This document shows, piece by piece, positions 1 to 6,999 of a stretch of 7,477 bases of DNA. This stretch comes from Candidatus Methanoplasma sp. (lineage in GTDB: Archaea > Thermoplasmatota > Thermoplasmata > Methanomassiliicoccales > Methanomethylophilaceae). The notes under the pieces were generated by a model. That model made no database searches and was not told the DNA's origin. It was given only the letters and a program-made list of their open reading frames with translations. Made by a program: the position numbers and the translations under genes. The stretch's first letter is position 1, and every line of letters starts with the position of its first letter. The DNA lies in the NCBI GenBank assembly GCA_031274665.1, contig JAISPV010000024.1:1-7477 (forward strand). The letters run 5' to 3'.

Positions 1-711
1 CTCTGCGGTGGTCAGACCGAGACGGGTCGTGACGATACGCTCGACCGCCGGGTCGTCGGCAAGGTTCAGGAAGACCACCGCGCTCTTCAGTGCGCCGGTC
101 CTCTCGAACTCTTTCATGAACCTCTGTTTCTCTTCGTTGGTTATTCCCAGCGCGATGAACACCACGGCGAATTCCTCGTTCTCTCCGAGGACCTTTGCCT
201 GCCTTGCGATCTGCAATGCGATATCGTTGTGGGGAAGTCCGGATCCCGAGAATATGGGAAGCTTCTGCCCCCTGACGAGGGTGTTCATTCCGTCGATGGT
301 GGATATCCCGGTCTGGATGAAATCCGCCGGGCTGTCCCTTGCCCACGGGTTGATGGCTGCTCCGACAATGTCGAGCTCTTTCTCGGGAACGATCCTCGCT
401 CCGCCGTCAAGAGGCTCTCCGGCTCCCGTAAGGATCCTTCCGAGCATGTCCCTTGAGACGGGCATCTTCATTGTGTCGCCGAGGAAGCGTACGGACGCCT
501 GCCTGTCGATACCTGAGGTACCCTCGAATATCTGGACGACCACGATCTCGTCGGATGTGTCCAGGACCTGGCCTCTCTTCATGGACCCGTCGGACAGCCT
601 TACGCTGACCATCTCCTGATAACCGACTGGCTCAGTCTTCTTTACAAAGACCAGAGGTCCGGCTATCTGGGATACCGTCTTGTACTCCTTGGATACTTTT
701 GCTTTTGCCAC
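1..711 (-). CDS. atpB: A-type ATP synthase subunit B (AhaB), 3' part missing
   Basis: Non-catalytic nucleotide-binding subunit that alternates with subunit A in the A3B3 head. I translated it by hand: 237 codons are open to the left edge, roughly the first half of a protein usually near 460 residues. The family signature is continuous: [18 protein letters not shown] near residues 16-33, KRGQVLDTS at 45-53, [13 protein letters not shown] at 57-69, PVSRDMLGR at 84-92, [20 protein letters not shown] at 130-149, then [13 protein letters not shown] ending at 162 and [13 protein letters not shown] at 214-226. Residues 155-162 stand where subunit A has its Walker A loop; the degenerate form is normal for B and explains its regulatory rather than catalytic role. 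The start is GTG at 711, four bases after the atpA stop, with GGGAG upstream; the next in-frame ATG would remove the conserved N-terminal beta-barrel. Identity is very secure; only the C-terminal half cannot be judged. Confidence 0.97.
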   Translation of the reverse strand, partial: MAKAKVSKEYKTVSQIAGPLVFVKKTEPVGYQEMVSVRLSDGSMKRGQVLDTSDEIVVVQIFEGTSGIDRQASVRFLGDTMKMPVSRDMLGRILTGAGEPLDGGARIVPEKELDIVGAAINPWARDSPADFIQTGISTIDGMNTLVRGQKLPIFSGSGLPHNDIALQIARQAKVLGENEEFAVVFIALGITNEEKQRFMKEFERTGALKSAVVFLNLADDPAVERIVTTRLGLTTAE

Positions 712-715
712 GTTC

Positions 716-2446
716 TCACGCTCCCAGTTCCGCGAACTGCGTTTCCATGTCCTTGGACACGGCTTCCAGCTCTGAATCGACGTTCTCTTCGTACTTGGCC
801 TGGTTGAACCTCTGTCTCACGGGCAGGTATGCGATCTTGTCGACCTGTACTCCCGCCGCAAGCGCGTTGGCCGCCAGGTCGGAGAACTTCTTGATGAGGG
901 TCATCATGAGGTGCTGCCTGTTTATCGGGCAGTACGCGTCCACGGGGTGGTAGGCGTTCTGCTGCAGGTATATCTCGCGTATCATTTTGGCGACCTCGAG
1001 GGTCATCTTCTGCTCGTCCGGCAGAGAGTCGGACCCGACCATCTGCACTATCTCCTGAAGTTCGGATTCTTTCTGCAGTATCTGCATCGCCCACGCCTTC
1101 AGGTCCGGGAAGTCCTCTGCGACGTTCTGCTTGAACCAGTCGCTCAGCTGCTTGTCGTACATTGTGTACGAGGTCAGCCAGTTGATCGTCGGGAAGTGCC
1201 TCCTCTCTCTCAGTTTGGTGTCGAGTGCCCAGAACACGCGCACGATACGCAGGGTGTTCTGCGTGACCGGTTCTGACAGGTCTCCTCCGGGAGGCGATAC
1301 CGCCCCTATGACCGAGATCGATCCGGTCTCGCCGCTCAATGCTTTTGCACGGCAGGCGCGCTCGTAGAATTCTGACAGGCGGCCGGCGAGGTATGCGGGG
1401 AATCCTTCTTCTCCGGGCATCTCTTCCAGCCTTGACGAGATCTCACGCATGGCCTCGGCCCACCTCGAAGTGGAGTCCGCCATAAGAGAGACGTCGTATC
1501 CCATGTCCCTGAAGTACTCGGCAATGGTGATTCCTGTGTAAACAGACGCCTCCCTTGCCGCCACGGGCATGTTCGATGTGTTCGCGATAAGGACCGTTCT
1601 GTTCATCAGCGATTCGCCGGTGGACGGGTCGATCAGTTCCGGGAACTCTGTCAGAACTTCGGTCATCTCGTTCCCGCGCTCGCCGCATCCGATGTATACC
1701 ACTATCTCCGCATTGGAGTATTTGGCCAGCGACTGCTGCGTGACGGTCTTCCCGGTGCCGAACGCCCCGGGGATCGCCGCGGCCCCTCCTTTTGCAAGGG
1801 GGAACATCGTGTCCAATACCCTCAGTCCGGTGACCAGCGGGATATCCGGCTGGTATTTCTCCGTCACGGGCCTCGACACACGGACCGGCCATTTCTGCAT
1901 CAGGCACACTTCCTGTCCGTCGATCTTCGCGATCACTTCATCTACTGTGTATTTGCCTGCGGATATGCCGCTTATCTTTCCTTTCTTGAATTTCGGGGGG
2001 ACCATTATCTTATGTGTCATCGGGCCTTCCTCAACGATGCCTATGACCTGTCCCGCCTCAACTTCGTCATCGTTCTTGACGGTGGGCTTGAATTCCCATT
2101 TTTTGTCTCTGTCAAGTCCAGGTGCGGTAACGCCGCGGAAGATGTAATCTCCCATTTTGTCCCTGAGCACGGGAAGAGGCCTCTGAATTCCGTCATAAAC
2201 GGAGGTAAGAAGTCCCGGACCGAGTTCCGCGACAAGAGGGAGCCCGGTATTTGTGACCGGCTCTCCGGGTTTGACACCCGAAGTATCCTCATAAACCTGG
2301 ATGATAGAATAGTCGCCTACGATCTTGATGACCTCTCCCATGAGACCCTCGTTCCCTACTTGTACGACATCGTACATCTTGGGAGTGATCCCGATCGCTG
2401 TCACCACAGGACCCGCGACCCTGTAGATTGCACCTTCACTGCTCAT
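716..2446 (-). CDS. atpA: A-type ATP synthase catalytic subunit A (AhaA)
   Basis: Catalytic subunit of the A1 head; makes or hydrolyses ATP at the A/B interfaces on the cytoplasmic side. The 576 residues are full length for the family. An N-terminal beta-barrel (about 1-75) is followed by the non-homologous bulge region typical of A/V-type catalytic subunits (about 115-190). The nucleotide domain has a Walker A loop GAFGTGKT at 227-234 (Lys233, Thr234), the catalytic Glu256 in GCGERGNEM, and a Walker B-type strand [12 protein letters not shown] with Asp324. [11 protein letters not shown] at 384-394 is another family block. The C-terminal helical domain ends near 576. ATG directly abuts the TAA of atpF (TAAATG), and a strong ribosome-binding site lies inside atpF. 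The P-loop has Ala and Thr where most archaeal A subunits have Pro and Ser (usual form GPFGSGKT), resembling eukaryotic V-ATPase (GAFGCGKT). No intein interrupts the P-loop, a known insertion site in Thermoplasma. Identity is certain from sequence. Confidence 0.99.
   Translation of the reverse strand: MSSEGAIYRVAGPVVTAIGITPKMYDVVQVGNEGLMGEVIKIVGDYSIIQVYEDTSGVKPGEPVTNTGLPLVAELGPGLLTSVYDGIQRPLPVLRDKMGDYIFRGVTAPGLDRDKKWEFKPTVKNDDEVEAGQVIGIVEEGPMTHKIMVPPKFKKGKISGISAGKYTVDEVIAKIDGQEVCLMQKWPVRVSRPVTEKYQPDIPLVTGLRVLDTMFPLAKGGAAAIPGAFGTGKTVTQQSLAKYSNAEIVVYIGCGERGNEMTEVLTEFPELIDPSTGESLMNRTVLIANTSNMPVAAREASVYTGITIAEYFRDMGYDVSLMADSTSRWAEAMREISSRLEEMPGEEGFPAYLAGRLSEFYERACRAKALSGETGSISVIGAVSPPGGDLSEPVTQNTLRIVRVFWALDTKLRERRHFPTINWLTSYTMYDKQLSDWFKQNVAEDFPDLKAWAMQILQKESELQEIVQMVGSDSLPDEQKMTLEVAKMIREIYLQQNAYHPVDAYCPINRQHLMMTLIKKFSDLAANALAAGVQVDKIAYLPVRQRFNQAKYEENVDSELEAVSKDMETQFAELGA
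721..725 (-). promoter_or_regulatory. Ribosome-binding site of atpB
   Basis: GGGAG within the last codons of atpA lies nine bases before the GTG start of atpB. It supports GTG as the true start together with the conserved N-terminus that follows. Confidence 0.5.
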
Positions 2447-2752
2447 TTATTCATCCTCTGTTTTGTATAAATCAACGCCAATTGCTCTTTTGACCTTCTC
2501 ACGAAGGTCGCTTTCATCTCCGCCCACCGGTACTACCACGGGCTGGATGGAGTCCAGGACCTTTGCCCTGACATTATGCGGAAGATAATTGAGGTCTCCC
2601 GCGTAGACGGCCAATATTCCGATGTTCGTATCGGACATGGCCTCACCGATCACACTCTGATAGTTGCTCTCTTCGGCTACGAACACGCGCTTCAGCCCAG
2701 CCAATCTGAACCCGAGCACGAACTCCTCGCTGCCCACTACTGCTATTTCCAT
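2447..2752 (-). CDS. atpF: A-type ATP synthase subunit F (AhaF)
   Basis: Small subunit of the central rotating shaft, where it associates with subunit D and can influence ATPase activity. The 101 residues match the usual size of about 100. Family hallmarks are the N-terminal strand MEIAVVGSEEFVLGFRLAG (1-19), the central IGILAVYAGDLNYLP (44-58), the QPVVVPVGG strand near 69-77 and the C-terminal helix DLREKVKRAIGVDLYK (82-97). This is the alternating beta/alpha Rossmann-like fold of V-ATPase subunit F/NtpG proteins. ATG overlaps the TGA of atpC by one base (TGATG), and its TAA directly abuts the atpA ATG, so translation is probably coupled on both sides. Its 3' end also carries the atpA ribosome-binding site. 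Nothing is unusual. Confidence 0.96.
   Translation of the reverse strand: MEIAVVGSEEFVLGFRLAGLKRVFVAEESNYQSVIGEAMSDTNIGILAVYAGDLNYLPHNVRAKVLDSIQPVVVPVGGDESDLREKVKRAIGVDLYKTEDE
2451..2459 (-). promoter_or_regulatory. Ribosome-binding site of atpA
   Basis: AGAGGATGA inside the last codons of atpF closely resembles the archaeal Shine-Dalgarno consensus (GGAGGTGA with one substitution after the purine core) and is followed by ATAA and the atpA ATG. It is among the best sites in the operon. Confidence 0.7.
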
Positions 2753-3801
2753 CAGATCACCAATAGTCCTTTGATAGTTTCCCTATCCAGTCCGCTCTCT
2801 GTCCCTCTTGCTATTACCCTGATGTTCCTGACCTCGTTCTCCTTGTTGATCATATAGTCGATCACCGGGATCACGGACAGCGGATACAGGTGAGAGAACT
2901 TCCTTGCTTTGTCCCTCTCATATCTCTTGAGACCCGAAACGGCTCTCCTGAGGTCGTTGGTTTCCAGCGCTTCCTTTATCGCTTCGCCGAACTCAAGTTG
3001 AGACGCCTCGGACAACACGGACCCCATGTCCTCTGCGTTGGCCAAGATCGCCAACAGCCTGTCGTCCATCCTTCTCCCACCGGCGATGATATACTTCATC
3101 ACCGGCTCGCCGTAGATCCCTTCGGCCTTGAGTTTCAGGATGGTCTCGAAGTTCTTTATATCCACTTCTTCTTTGATATAATCAAGGAACAGATGGGAAG
3201 GTCTTGACGCCGGACTGATGCTTACGAACAGTCTTTCGTAGTGTACCTTTTCCAGGAAATCCTCGATCTCTCCCAGGTTCCCGCTCGCTTTGTAAGCGGC
3301 CAGCACCTCTTGGGAGAAACTCATGTGGGTCATCTTCTCGAAGTTCGCTATGATATCGTCGTCATTGTCGAAAGATATCAGCTTTTCCAAAGATTCGGCG
3401 CTGAGACTGCCTGCGGGGACAAGGTCTTCCCTGATACCCTCTGCATCCAGGCCGTACGACTTTCCGCGGAGTATGACCTTCAGGTTCCAGATGTCCCATT
3501 TGTCGAGATACGCGGATACCATGTTGTAAAGCTCTCCCGCCGATGACGAGAGGATGCTGCTGAACACCTTTGCCATGTTCAGATATGTGGCGTGCTCAAG
3601 AAGATTGAGTCCGGACAGTCTTCCTGCCAGGTCTGTCATCTCCTTGCTGTAGCCGGTCTCGCTTATGTAGCGGGATATCTCCGGCACCGTCATCATCAGC
3701 ATCTTGTCGTAGTCCTCTTCTTTCATCAGAAGGGATTTCTTGGCCTTTACTCTAGCGACCGTGTACGCGTAGTTGCCTTTCCTTCTGCTGCGCCCGAACA
3801 T
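2752..3801 (-). CDS. atpC: A-type ATP synthase subunit C (AhaC), shaft-to-rotor adaptor
   Basis: Funnel-shaped adaptor (V-ATPase subunit d family) that seats the D/F shaft on the membrane rotor ring; cytoplasmic. The 349 residues are normal for the family. The N-terminal block YAYTVARVKAKKSLLM (11-26) and EISRYISETGYSKEM (41-55) are characteristic. Three related blocks are visible about 110 residues apart, each with an invariant Asn followed by a basic/hydrophobic helix: DIWNLKVILRGK (103-114), DIKNFETILKLKAEG (214-228) and EVRNIRVIARGTESG (323-337). They match the known pseudo-threefold architecture of subunit C. The protein is predicted all-helical and soluble. ATG lies four bases after the atpE TGA, preceded by GGGTGAG as ribosome-binding site. 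It overlaps atpF by one base. The assignment is very secure. Confidence 0.97.
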   Translation of the reverse strand: MFGRSRRKGNYAYTVARVKAKKSLLMKEEDYDKMLMMTVPEISRYISETGYSKEMTDLAGRLSGLNLLEHATYLNMAKVFSSILSSSAGELYNMVSAYLDKWDIWNLKVILRGKSYGLDAEGIREDLVPAGSLSAESLEKLISFDNDDDIIANFEKMTHMSFSQEVLAAYKASGNLGEIEDFLEKVHYERLFVSISPASRPSHLFLDYIKEEVDIKNFETILKLKAEGIYGEPVMKYIIAGGRRMDDRLLAILANAEDMGSVLSEASQLEFGEAIKEALETNDLRRAVSGLKRYERDKARKFSHLYPLSVIPVIDYMINKENEVRNIRVIARGTESGLDRETIKGLLVI

Positions 3802-3805
3802 GGTC

Positions 3806-4363
3806 TCACCCGAACAGGATGTCGGACAAAGCCTTTATCTCGCGGTCCCAGATCGTCTGAAGCAGGGTCTCGTACTGCATGTCTACTTCTACAGTATCGT
3901 CCTCGCTTTGGAGGATCAGGCCTGCGCGTATCTTCGGATCTGCTTTGACCGATCTGACGCCGAGTTCCTTGGCCGTGAAGTCATCCTTTGGTGAGATGAC
4001 CGCCTTGGGCTTGTCGATGACGGTCTTTGCCGACGCTACCATTTCTTTGTACTGCTCCAGCTTGATATCTCTGGGGGCAGACTCGAGGTCGGCAAGTACC
4101 GTTTCGAATGCCTTGGCAAGTATCTCTTTTCTCTTCGACAGGACGATCTTCTTGCTCTCCAGCTCTGCGCTCGAAAGCTCCTGGCGGTTGAGACGCTCAA
4201 TTGCTTCTTTGAGTCTCTTGTCCTCTTTTTCTCTCATGTCGGATATCACCGCATCTGCCTCGGCCTGGATCGCCCTGACCTCTGCCTCGGCCTGCGATCT
4301 TATCTCGCCGGCCTGCCTGTCGGCTGATGCCGTGATCTCCTTCGTGACGTTATCCAATGCCAT
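3806..4363 (-). CDS. atpE: A-type ATP synthase subunit E (AhaE), peripheral stalk
   Basis: Peripheral-stalk subunit. Its long N-terminal helix pairs with subunit H, and its C-terminal globular domain grips the A3B3 head to resist rotation. The 185 residues are typical (about 180-200). Residues 1 to about 80 are a charged, Ala-rich helix, and the rest is a mixed alpha/beta domain. Hydrophobic positions recur every 11 residues: Ile10, Ile21, Ile32, Met43, Ala54, with a second line Ala14, Ala25, Ala36 and a third Ala18, Val29, Ile40, Leu51. This hendecad pattern indicates the unusual right-handed coiled coil known for A/V-type stalks. ATG lies 17 bases after the atpK stop, the largest gap in the operon, with a modest GAGG upstream. 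Sequence similarity in this family is low, so assignment rests on length, coiled-coil form and position between K and C. Confidence 0.94.
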   Translation of the reverse strand: MALDNVTKEITASADRQAGEIRSQAEAEVRAIQAEADAVISDMREKEDKRLKEAIERLNRQELSSAELESKKIVLSKRKEILAKAFETVLADLESAPRDIKLEQYKEMVASAKTVIDKPKAVISPKDDFTAKELGVRSVKADPKIRAGLILQSEDDTVEVDMQYETLLQTIWDREIKALSDILFG

Positions 4364-4380
4364 AAGAAGGCCTCAGACGC

Positions 4381-4617
4381 TTATACCATTACGAAGATTG
4401 CCATGATAGCGATAACAAGTCCGAAGATAACGATCGTCTCGGGAATGACCATGAAGATCATCGCTTTTCCGAAGATACCCGGATCCTCGGTTATGGCACC
4501 CACTGCCGCCGCTCCTACGTCCTTCTCTCCCATTCCTGCTCCGAGACCCGTAAGTCCGACAGCGAGCCCTGCTCCTATCGCGATAAGTCCGGTTCCTACA
4601 TCTCCTTCCAATACCAT
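4381..4617 (-). CDS. atpK: A-type ATP synthase rotor subunit K (c-subunit, AhaK)
   Basis: Membrane rotor subunit (proteolipid, c-subunit); many copies form the ring that carries the coupling ion past subunit I. The 78 residues form one helical hairpin. Helix 1 spans about 8-30 with a Gly-rich packing face (GLTGLGAGMGE), residues 31-46 form the polar cytoplasmic loop, and helix 2 spans about 50-77 with the ion-binding Glu60 in VIPETIVIFGLVIA. Glu31 sits where Na+-binding bacterial c-subunits have Gln or, in a two-carboxylate type, Glu. Thr61 follows the essential Glu, as in Na+-type motifs. This is the unduplicated form, so each hairpin keeps its own carboxylate, unlike the duplicated c-subunits of some archaea. 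There is no cleavable signal peptide. ATG lies two bases after the atpI stop, preceded by AGAGGT and an A/T-rich spacer. Confidence 0.98.
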   Translation of the reverse strand: MVLEGDVGTGLIAIGAGLAVGLTGLGAGMGEKDVGAAAVGAITEDPGIFGKAMIFMVIPETIVIFGLVIAIMAIFVMV

Positions 4618-4619
4618 TT

Positions 4620-6680
4620 TTATACCTCTTTATTAGTTTCTGCCTGTGTTAAAATTGTTCTAATGCGTTTTACCTTCAGCGGTTCGTATTTTATTCCGCC
4701 TCCGGCGAAGAACTTCGTCATCAGCTCCACGAACTGCAGCCTTAGTGCGTGCAGCCCCGCGGACAGTATTCCCAATGTCCATACCACCAAATGCAGGCCG
4801 GCGAACAACACCAGCCCGAGGATCAGCATACCTATGCTCGGCCAGACGACCGCATCTCCCATTCCCATTATCATGCCGAACGCTATGTAGTTGAAGGCCA
4901 TTGCCATACCGGCCTTGGACATCCCAATGGCCGCTAAACGTGCGTAAGACAGTATCATTCCGACGATGCCCGGAAGTTCGAGTATCGCCATGATACCTTC
5001 TGTTTTGAAATTCACTACCAGTCCCACCAGGAGCATTGCCGCCCCTGCGGCCAGTATGTACAGCAGCGTACCTTCCAGAGGCAGCTTGCTGAACAGCATC
5101 TGTGTCAGTGCGTAGCAGAGCACCACCATTCCGACGAAGGTGATGATCCATCCGCCCTTCTCGAAGAAGGCGTGCTTGTTGTTGTGCTGCCTTCTTATGT
5201 TAAGGAATCCGCACATGTACCCGATGAAGATGTGGATTATACCGATGTAGATCGTCAGTTTAAGCAGCATGCCGACCTCTTCCCCGAGCTTCGACACTCC
5301 GTGCCCGTTGACCATCAATGCGCCGAACCAGTCGGGCATGTGGACACCCAGCAATCCTTCCCATGTCATGTGCAGCGGCGGTTCCCAGTGACCGATGAAG
5401 TGCATTCCGAGCGCTTCTCCGAAGAAGAAGAACCCAAAAAGGAATGCCCATATGCCTCCGAAGAACAGCACTGTGGCGATCGCGCGCCAGTCTTTGTGGT
5501 GTGTTACTTTAAGTCCATACGCTCCCAGTATGATGAAAGGTATGGCATAACCGCAGTCCCCTATCATGAAACCAAAGAACAACGGCAGGAAGAACATTAT
5601 CAGGATCGAAGGGTCGATCTCCTGATATTTCGGCGTCGAGACCAGACTTGTGGCATACTCGAATTCCTTTGCTATTGCCCCGTTGTTGTTCTTTGTGGGG
5701 ACCTTCTTGAATCTTTCCTCTGCTTTTTCCTCTTCGTGCAGGTTCCTGCCGCGGGTCTCTTCGAACTCGACATGGACATCATTGCCCAATCTCGATTCCA
5801 GCTCGGTCGATACGTACTGCACCTTGCTGGTCGGCACCCAGGCATCCATAATGTATGAGTATTCTCCGACAGCGATCCTTAGCGGGACCTCTCCCTTCTC
5901 GATCTCTATCGAAAGTTCCTCTTCCGATGCACGGAGGACGGCCTTATGTTTCATCTGAAGCGCTTCGGCCTCTTTCTCTACTGATTCCAGCTTGGCGCTG
6001 AGGTCTGCCAAGCCCTCGCTGGCCAGTACGACCGCCTCGGACACCGGCCCTTTCCCTTCCGGTACTTGTATCTCTACGAGACCGTACTCCGAAAGTATCG
6101 ATGTGGCCTTGTCCTTGTCCCCGGCCCTCACGAACACCGCTGCAACTCCGCCTTCTTTCTTTTTGTATGAAACGAAGGCCTCTGAATCCGCGAGCGTCTT
6201 GAGCGCCTCGGACGGGTCCTCTTTGACTGACCCGACGATCACCGCCAGACTCTTGTACCCCCTATAGAGTTCAAGGTCCACCGGGATCGGTGTGAGAAGT
6301 TCTAAGCTCTTCTTCTTAGCGTTTAATTCAGTGATTCTCTGATTGAGATCACTCCTGACATCGAGTACCTTCAAAACCTCGGCCTCGATGCTCTCGACAC
6401 TGCCAGATGATATCTGGCTCTTTATCTCCCCCACTGAAACCCTGGCTGTTTCGGTCTTCTCTCCTATTCCAAGCTCCTTCTCCATCGCCCTTACCTTGAG
6501 CAGCCTCTCGGCGGCCTTTTGGTTGGTGGGCATAGGGGTTCCGATGGACATGTTGTCAGTGCCGCTGGTGTGATCTATCAGGTGGAGCGCCCTTACGCTG
6601 TAGAAGGCCTCGATAGCCTCCTCCATGCGGGATTTGGTGCCCACGACCACGACCCTGCTCATCGACTCAGGAAGCGACAT
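4620..6680 (-). CDS. atpI: A-type ATP synthase membrane stator subunit I (a-subunit, AhaI)
   Basis: Stator subunit supplying the two half-channels for the coupling ion and anchoring the peripheral stalks; V-ATPase 116-kDa/subunit I family. The 686 residues fit the archaeal size. Residues 1-350 are a cytoplasmic dumbbell with charged coiled-coil arms (about 85-125 and 215-262). The membrane half begins at EIDPSILIMFFLPLFFGFMIGD (354-375) and has about seven or eight helices. The key feature is SYARLAAIGMSKAG (578-591), whose Arg581 is the essential rotor-facing arginine. The tail HALRLQFVELMTKFFAGGG (644-662) and YEPL match the family. The first 14 bases overlap the end of atpH, and GAGAGGA lies six bases before the ATG. 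By positive-inside reasoning, residues 422-469 are an external loop, unusually rich in His and Trp. Identity is certain; exact helix limits are estimates. Confidence 0.98.
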   Translation of the reverse strand: MSLPESMSRVVVVGTKSRMEEAIEAFYSVRALHLIDHTSGTDNMSIGTPMPTNQKAAERLLKVRAMEKELGIGEKTETARVSVGEIKSQISSGSVESIEAEVLKVLDVRSDLNQRITELNAKKKSLELLTPIPVDLELYRGYKSLAVIVGSVKEDPSEALKTLADSEAFVSYKKKEGGVAAVFVRAGDKDKATSILSEYGLVEIQVPEGKGPVSEAVVLASEGLADLSAKLESVEKEAEALQMKHKAVLRASEEELSIEIEKGEVPLRIAVGEYSYIMDAWVPTSKVQYVSTELESRLGNDVHVEFEETRGRNLHEEEKAEERFKKVPTKNNNGAIAKEFEYATSLVSTPKYQEIDPSILIMFFLPLFFGFMIGDCGYAIPFIILGAYGLKVTHHKDWRAIATVLFFGGIWAFLFGFFFFGEALGMHFIGHWEPPLHMTWEGLLGVHMPDWFGALMVNGHGVSKLGEEVGMLLKLTIYIGIIHIFIGYMCGFLNIRRQHNNKHAFFEKGGWIITFVGMVVLCYALTQMLFSKLPLEGTLLYILAAGAAMLLVGLVVNFKTEGIMAILELPGIVGMILSYARLAAIGMSKAGMAMAFNYIAFGMIMGMGDAVVWPSIGMLILGLVLFAGLHLVVWTLGILSAGLHALRLQFVELMTKFFAGGGIKYEPLKVKRIRTILTQAETNKEV
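4624..4629 (-). promoter_or_regulatory. Ribosome-binding site of atpK
   Basis: AGAGGT just upstream of the atpI stop is followed by a six-base A/T-only spacer (ATAAAA, partly the atpI stop) and ATG. An unstructured spacer would favour strong initiation, fitting the high copy number of the rotor subunit. That link is inference. Confidence 0.65.
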
Positions 6681-6999
6681 TTATGGTCCTCTCGAATTCT
6701 TCGATAAGAAAATCATTCACTTTCTGTATATTCTTCGCTGAAGACTTCTCAATGGACCTGGCCTCTTTCTCGCCTACTGCGAGGAATTCTTCCCTTTTCT
6801 CATTGAGGGCCTTCTGCTCAGCCGCGATGGCGGATTCGTAGTTGCCGCGCATTTCTGCCTCGGCATCCTGGATCCTTTTCACAGAATCTCTGCGGGCCTC
6901 TGCGACCGCTGTTTTTTTGTCCGCCTCGGCCTTTTCGACCTTGGCATCAGCATCCGCTTCAGCCTTTTTTATTTCCGAAAGTATGTCAGTTCGGCTCAA
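6667..6999 (-). CDS. atpH: A-type ATP synthase subunit H (AhaH), peripheral stalk, TTG start
   Basis: Peripheral-stalk partner of subunit E, first gene of the operon. It is a 110-residue, almost purely helical, highly charged, Ala-rich protein, matching the usual size of about 105. An 11-residue period is plain: Ile10, Val21, Val32, Ile43, Tyr54, Leu65 and in parallel Ala13, Ala24, Ala35, Ala46, Ala57. After residue 65 the phase shifts but the period stays (Phe72, Ile83, Val94; Ala80, Ile91, Phe102). This indicates a right-handed coiled coil with E. The start is TTG at 6999: GGGGAG lies six bases upstream, no in-frame ATG or GTG exists before the upstream stop at 7048-7050, and the first internal ATG (codon 50) would halve the helix. 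TGA at 6667-6669 lies inside the start of atpI. Sequence identity in this family is low, so position and form carry much of the assignment. Confidence 0.93.
   Translation of the reverse strand: MSRTDILSEIKKAEADADAKVEKAEADKKTAVAEARRDSVKRIQDAEAEMRGNYESAIAAEQKALNEKREEFLAVGEKEARSIEKSSAKNIQKVNDFLIEEFERTINVAS
6687..6693 (-). promoter_or_regulatory. Ribosome-binding site of atpI
   Basis: GAGAGGA lies six bases before the atpI ATG and wholly inside the last codons of atpH. The two genes overlap by 14 bases in different frames, so ribosomes finishing atpH would pass over this site. This is consistent with translational coupling of stalk and stator. Confidence 0.7.

Larger units (their letters stand above)
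1..6999 (-). other. atp (aha) A1AO ATP synthase operon, order H-I-K-E-C-F-A-B, incomplete on the left
   Basis: Eight genes lie in one direction with junctions of -14 (H/I), 2 (I/K), 17 (K/E), 4 (E/C), -1 (C/F), 0 (F/A) and 4 (A/B) bases. Together they supply peripheral stalk (E, H), stator (I), rotor (K), shaft parts (C, F) and head (A, B). Only subunit D is missing for a complete enzyme, and in related operons it follows B. No internal terminator or promoter-sized gap exists, so one transcript from upstream of atpH is the simplest model. Confidence 0.95.

Noticed and set aside
8..619. Long plus-strand open frame opposite atpB
   Set aside because: It is an antisense shadow of unmistakable atpB coding sequence and resembles no protein family.
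1745..1768. Possible intein at the atpA P-loop, a known intein site in Thermoplasma
   Set aside because: The reading frame runs straight through the P-loop with no insertion, and the protein has normal family length.
1569..2147. Plus-strand open frame of 192 codons opposite atpA
   Set aside because: Antisense shadow produced by the codon bias of atpA; no independent evidence.
4617..4626. TATA-like GTATAAAA just before atpK as an internal promoter
   Set aside because: A start site about 25 bases downstream would fall inside atpK coding sequence, so it cannot drive atpK. It is better explained as an A/T-rich ribosome-binding spacer.
5172..5858. Plus-strand open frame of 228 codons opposite atpI
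   Set aside because: It lies wholly antisense to conserved atpI sequence and shows no domain, ribosome-binding site or neighbour supporting a gene.
6667..6680. The atpH/atpI overlap as a sign of frameshift or sequencing error
   Set aside because: Both proteins have normal family length and ends, and atpI has its own well-spaced ribosome-binding site, so a true 14-base overlap is the simpler reading.
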